From NCBI RefSeq assembly GCF_029168945.1, contig NC_083603.1, forward strand, positions 46,138,406 to 46,202,405: DNA of 64,000 nt. The letters are read 5' to 3'. Shown here in pieces: positions 59,461-64,000 of this stretch. Each line of letters starts with the position of its first letter. Position 1 is the stretch's first letter. The notes beneath the pieces were generated by a model, which was not told where the DNA came from, did no database searches, and worked only from the letters and a program-made list of their open reading frames with translations. The stretch is from Cannabis sativa (Eukaryota; Streptophyta; Magnoliopsida; Rosales; Cannabaceae). The translations under genes were made by a program, and so were the position numbers.

Positions 59461-60104
59461 ATTCTAGCAAGCAAAACAATATCAACTCCTCAATATGTTT
59501 TGTACTACGATTTTTTTTACATAGTAAGTATATATGTAAAAAATTACCGGTAAGATAGTAAGTATATATTAATCGTTGATTAATAATAAATTAATATATA
59601 TAAATCATATACTAATTGTTTGAATAAATGCATTAGGTTCAACTAGAGGAGCAAGTTAGTTAGGGACAAGTTCAAGTCCATGACCAAAATGACATCCTGA
59701 CGTAGGCGCTCAGGACACCAGAGCATCTTCGAGAGGGCTGCTGGGTATGCTAGTACTTGAAAAATATTGTTTCATTAGTTATACAAAATAAATTATAGCT
59801 AACTTTATTAATTGATTCGCAGGTTTCTTGTCAAGGCATCTAAACTATTTGGCAGGAAGAAAAAGAAAGTTTCTGATGTTGTGGCTTAAAAACAGAAGGA
59901 GATTGAGAAATTAAAAGCTTAAATAATAAATCCCTTAAATAGAAGAAAAATATTACCAAATAAGAGCAGAATGAGGATGACGATGACGATGAGGAAGAAG
60001 GACAAGTAGCTCGTTAAGCCTATGTTCCACAACAATATCCTCAGGAGGATGATGATCCACAAAATTATGCTCATGTATTTGTTTCCTTAAATGAGCCACA
60101 TGTC

Positions 60105-60401
60105 ATGTCTAGTTTTGCTGAACAGAGGGCAGCTAATCAGCTAGTATTTCTCTGCTCAGACAATATCGATAACATAGTGGCCCAAGCTTATCTGTACGAA
60201 TATGAGGGTCCAATCACAGCTCACACTAAGCCCTACAATGATTCACATGCATGGGTTCTCATTTCAAAAATGCTGGAAGAGGATGTTGAAATCCCAATCT
60301 CAATTGAGGGGTGCAAATACGTTAAGGAAGTAGCAAACATGTTCCTTCCTTGGCCTAAATACCTAATTGTAACATTCGAGGTAGCTTTTGTTACAAATTA
60401 A
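60105..60401 (+). pseudogene. DUF8039-like exon of the CACTA relic
   Basis: A 98-codon frame from an ATG that may not be the real start, since coding similarity extends upstream. Residues NQLVFLCSDNIDNIVAQAY and VLISKMLEEDVEIPISIEGC and NMFLPWPKYLI fit the conserved core of the DUF8039 domain found in CACTA-encoded proteins with Ulp1 domains. Flanking exons are full of stops. Confidence 0.55.
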
Positions 60402-61017
60402 TTATCAATGATTAGTGGAGTTTGAATATCTTAAATATTTAACCATAGTGAAGTAGGTTCTGCGAATACATTAATTGCGGTCGGATGGATGGATAATCAA
60501 TTATTTTATCTATTTTATTTGTTATTAGGCATGTTTGAAATTTTGGGGACGTTCAGTTATAGCCATTATGCTGCGAAAATTTAGTAGAATTAGGATCAAA
60601 TTTGATATATTATATGGTATTTTGTATAGGATCTACTAGCTCAACTATCATCAAGACGTGATGTGTCGAAGGGAAAATGGCCCATGCCTTGTTGAAAAAG
60701 CAGTGGTGATCAAGCAGATCTATTATTCACACCAGAGATCATGACACTAATCCCGAAGTCACTTAAATAGATGGTTGAAGAATTTCTGTGAGTCTAGGAT
60801 AAACATGAGATAATCACAATTCGAGCAGTCCGTGGATTCATAGCACCTCGTACCCAGATCACGATATTTGGAGAAAATTTGTAGCAGGTAGCGTTGGGTG
60901 ACTTCATTAGCAACCAAGAAATACTTTTTGGAATGATGTATACATTTCTTTAATCTAATTAACCTTATCAAAGATCTACTGAAATTATTATAATACACTA
61001 ATATTTAACAATTTAAT

Positions 61018-61640
61018 GCAGGCACATCTAAGAGAATTTAAATGATTTGAGACAAATGTTCAAGTTTTACAATCCAGAGCTTCTCACAGTGAACGGTATC
61101 AACGATTTAGAGAAGGATCGGAAGAGTCTTTTGAGAATGCATCACAAGGATTGGCTCCTTAGTTACTTTCGATGAATAACCAACACCAAATGTTCTTTAT
61201 TCCTTAAAATATCGGGTAAACACTACTTAAGAGATAATTTAATTTTTTTTTCTATATTATAACTTGAAATTATTTTTGTACTCTATCATACATACATCCC
61301 AATATAATTTTTTAGTGCGCATTGGATGCTAGAGATCGTTATGCCAAGGAAAATTATCCATTTCCTATACGTGGCCACAAAGTTTTCCTACAAATTAATG
61401 CAAATGTTGAAAAGATAATAATTTAATTACTCTTTATGTAATAAATATTTTAATTAATTAAGTTATATATTTATGTTAATGAATCAAAATGTTAATATAA
61501 TTTTAACAGAGCATACAAGATTATAGGAGAATCAAATGCGTTTCTTGGGGTCCAAAACAACCTAAAAACCAATATAGTTTTTATGTTTTGAAATACATGA
61601 CTGACATCATTACACGTGCAAACCCTAACTGTTATATACA
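61018..61640 (+). pseudogene. Ulp1-like (C48) relic of the CACTA element
   Basis: Pieces in successive frames: SERYQRFREGSEESFE, MFFIP, then after an intron-like gap AHWMLEIVMP (His-Trp as in Ulp1), then after another gap CVSWGPKQPKNQYSFYVLKY. In the last, the CG of the usual (E)CGYYV catalytic motif is replaced by YS (QYSFYV), so the catalytic Cys is lost. The alignment is by eye and the region is decayed. Confidence 0.45.
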
Positions 61641-62639
61641 CGATCAAAAAGCTGTAAATTTTAATTATTAATTATCGTATTTATTATATTAACAAATAAT
61701 AATATATATAAACTAATATAAATATTTACTTCTTTTTTACAGTTTAAGAAAAAGAAGATATATGACCCAAAAATTAAATTGTTATCATTTACAGCGACAG
61801 TGGATAGAACGATTATTGACAGTGATTCACGAAGGCTTGGGCGATTGATACTGAAATATATAAGAATTTTTCTTCCCTAGTTTATTTTTTTAGGTTAACT
61901 TGTAATTAGATTTATTAACTTGTTAGTACTCGGACTTATTTTAAAATATTTTTGTAATATAATTGTAATTTTTTTAATTACTTCTGTGAAATTAATTTAA
62001 GTATATTGGATAATCATAAAATTAATTTAAATAATATTTAATTTAACTTTAAAACAAATAAATATTTAATTTAAATTAAATTATATTTATTATAAATTAA
62101 TAAATATATAATTTAAATAAATTAAATATTTGAATTTATAATAGGTTATAAACTGGAAAAATAAAATAAATTATTAAGGATTTAGCGTCAATTATTAATC
62201 CTTTGACGTCAGTTATTAGTGCATATAGCGTCAGTTATTAGTATATAATCGACGCCATAATGTACCCTATAACATTGGTTATTATCAAATAACCAGCTCC
62301 ATAGGGTACACTTTGGTGTCAATTGTGTTCGACCCTATAGCGTCAGCTGGATCAGGATCGGTAGCAAATTTCTCCAAAATCGACACTGAAAGGCCTTATT
62401 AAAACCTGCTTTTGAAGCCCAAATTTGTAGTACTATAGAAAATAAATTGTCTATTCAACTGTCACTAACTCCAAAAGAAAGAGAAAAAGAAAAAGTTAAA
62501 ATTATGAAGTTATAACAACAAATTTCATAAAAAAAAAAATAATGTAGTAGTACAAAAAGATAAATTAAGTTGTCAAAACTAATTAGTAAAACAAATTCGT
62601 AATATAAAAATAAGCTGATGAGTTAATATTGTTTGCATA

Positions 62640-62880
62640 TTTTAACGAGGTCAGTGTCTTGTTATTTTTTTGTTGTTTAATTTGTAGTTATCTTTTTGTT
62701 ATTTTATAGTTGTTTTCATATTGTTATGTTCAATAATTAATTTTTTTTTTTATAATTTTAAAATTTTAACACAATATTTTTAAAAACTTAATAATACAGT
62801 ACAAATGTGAAAAAAATATGAGAGTAAAATTATAAAAATAACAAAAAATAATTTTTTTTTTTTTTTTTTTTGTAAGAACT
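62640..62880 (+). repeat. Dispersed repeat family 'TTGTT-ATTTT', copy 5
   Basis: TTGTTATTTTTTTGTTGTTT, TTTTATAGTTGTTTTCATATTG, then ACACAATATTTTTAAAA and ACAAAAAATAATTTT. Similar order to the other copies, but more diverged. Confidence 0.4.
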
Positions 62881-63646
62881 CCTTTTTGAAATGATTTAAG
62901 ATTTTATATTCTTCTAGTGGTAACTAAATGTTAGAAACCTTACACTAGATAACTTATGGAGGTACTAAGTATATCAATTTTTACACATCTTACTATATAT
63001 TTAGAAAAATTATAACATTTGACACACCATTCCTTTGCTAAAATTTGACATTGCTTTAACATTAGGTCGATCCTTTATTTTCTTATTCTATACATAAATA
63101 GTTATAAATACATTAATTTGTCTATTATGAATTAAAATAGTATATATCTTAATTTGGTTTTTGTTGCAGTTTTTAAATAACGTAGTCTAATTTTAGGCCC
63201 AATAATTTTATTTTATTTATTTTTCTTGCTTTTGCAAAAGGTTAGTAGTGTTCATTGTCTCTATCAATTACACTTTGGAATTTGCCGGTGACTGACTTGG
63301 ATGCCCTGTTTGTGAAAGCGTCCCAATACATTTGATTAAATAAATACAATCAAAGTTATTTGAAAAACACAATCAAAACTTTGATTAAACAAATTTGGAC
63401 CAATTTTTTGTTTTTCTTCAAAACAAATATGTAGATAGATAGAAAGAGATAATATTGTAGGGTCTCTCTCTAATAATTCATAGAAGGGAAGGCAAGTACT
63501 ACTATTACTATACTATGGGCCTTTTGGAAGGACTCAATGCATGGCAAGAGTATAATGGAGCCCCCAAGCTGAATCATATTCATAGTATAAATATATATAT
63601 ATATATATATATAAATGCCAGAAAATCAGCATCTAAGACTTTAGTC

Positions 63647-63679
<33 letters not shown>

Positions 63680-64000
63680 GCTTTATTTCATATTAAAAAC
63701 TCTGCCAGAGTAGCAAAAAATATCACAATCTTAACTCAACCCCACCTCTCTATCGTATTATGATATGTGACACATCAAGTTTAATGACCTATTTTTCACA
63801 TTAAAAGAAAATAAATGATGAACCTCCCAACTGGGTATGGGCTACTTAAGTCAAATATTATTTACAAAGAAATTTAAAACCGAAATTTTGCAATGGCAGT
63901 ACGAACTAAATATTATTACATTACTACTGTTTTAAGGGTTTCCCATAAAAATTCAAAAGAAGAATAAGAAAACGAAAAAAAGGCTATGTATAATGGGTAA
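62881..64000. other. Non-coding end of window with microsatellites
   Basis: No gene. A (TA)n run at about 63589-63613 and a (TAA)n run at 63648-63679 are the only clear features. Confidence 0.5.

Larger units (their letters stand above)
59600..62436 (+). mobile_element. Decayed CACTA (En/Spm) element with Ulp1-like coding relics
   Basis: Broken plus-strand exons resemble the second ORF of plant CACTA elements. An acidic segment (about 59970-60000) precedes 60105-60401 (DNIDNIVAQAYLYEYEGPIT ... VEIPISIEGCKYVKEVANMF), which looks like the DUF8039 region. Then MFFIP.NIG and AHWMLEIVMP (about 61180-61350) and KQPKNQYSFYVLKYMTDIIT (about 61560-61610) recall a C48 protease. Subterminal repeats AGCGTCAGTTATTAG (62215-62260 and inverted near 62250-62350) precede a terminal TTTGTAGTA (62426-62434), whose complement TACTACAAA is one change from CACTACAAA. 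The left end is unclear; TACTACGATTT at 59504 is a candidate. Confidence 0.65.

Overview
This is a piece of a plant nuclear genome, almost certainly a eudicot. It is AT-rich, has intron-containing genes with plant-like splice sites, two recognisable single-copy-type plant genes (an ARMADILLO-REPEAT-ONLY protein and a PGR3-type PPR protein), and a dense load of plant transposons. I cannot name the species from sequence alone; nothing excludes a Rosales genome such as Cannabaceae, but that is a guess. No tRNA, complete rRNA or CRISPR locus was seen.

Layout. 1-10.3 kb: transposon debris. It includes an old hAT MITE (1105-1766), an LTR remnant (about 2929-4170), a Ty3/gypsy gag relic (4497-5097), and an 888-bp tandem duplication (5739-8457). 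The first copy of that duplication was later hit by a Cassandra-type miniature LTR element carrying 5S rRNA sequence (5994-6931). The second copy keeps the empty target site. A LINE relic runs to 8966. 10.3-12.1 kb: an intact single-exon ARO gene (+). 12.1-18.2 kb: non-coding, with tandem repeats and two Mutator-type MITEs. 18.26-22.82 kb: a complete-looking Helitron carrying captured exons of a DUF936-type gene, with galactokinase exons sitting inside the DUF936 intron. 23.17-32.00 kb: an 8.8-kb Mutator-like element (MULE) with perfect 9-bp target duplications, described below. 32-37 kb: AT-rich, with a large tandem repeat. 37.1-39.2 kb: a PPR gene (-) that reads as PGR3 with about twelve PPR motifs deleted in frame. 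40.0-49.4 kb: a nest in which a 5'-truncated Ty1/copia element (-) is interrupted by a young gag-only Ty3/gypsy-like element (40985-46234) and a hAT MITE (46764-47514). 49.4-64 kb: mostly AT-rich, with a fold-back MITE, a Tourist-like MITE, another hAT MITE (57016-57691) and a decayed CACTA element (about 59.6-62.44 kb).

Most notable system. The MULE has two convergent genes: a DUF1985/Ulp1-protease gene on the + strand and a MURA-type transposase on the - strand. Each has a long 5' intron packed with TRTCGA sites. The sites come in groups of four at 11-bp spacing, and the groups recur about every 70 bp (8 groups at the left, 9 at the right). Read from either terminus inward the motif has the same orientation. 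A third small gene, with its own TATA box and a CX2C-X15-CX2C motif, lies inside the transposase intron on the opposite strand. The arrays look like helically phased binding platforms, for example for the transposase or for an anti-silencing factor analogous to VANC in VANDAL MULEs; that function is inferred. All three genes now carry frameshifts or stops, some in homopolymers where assembly error is possible.
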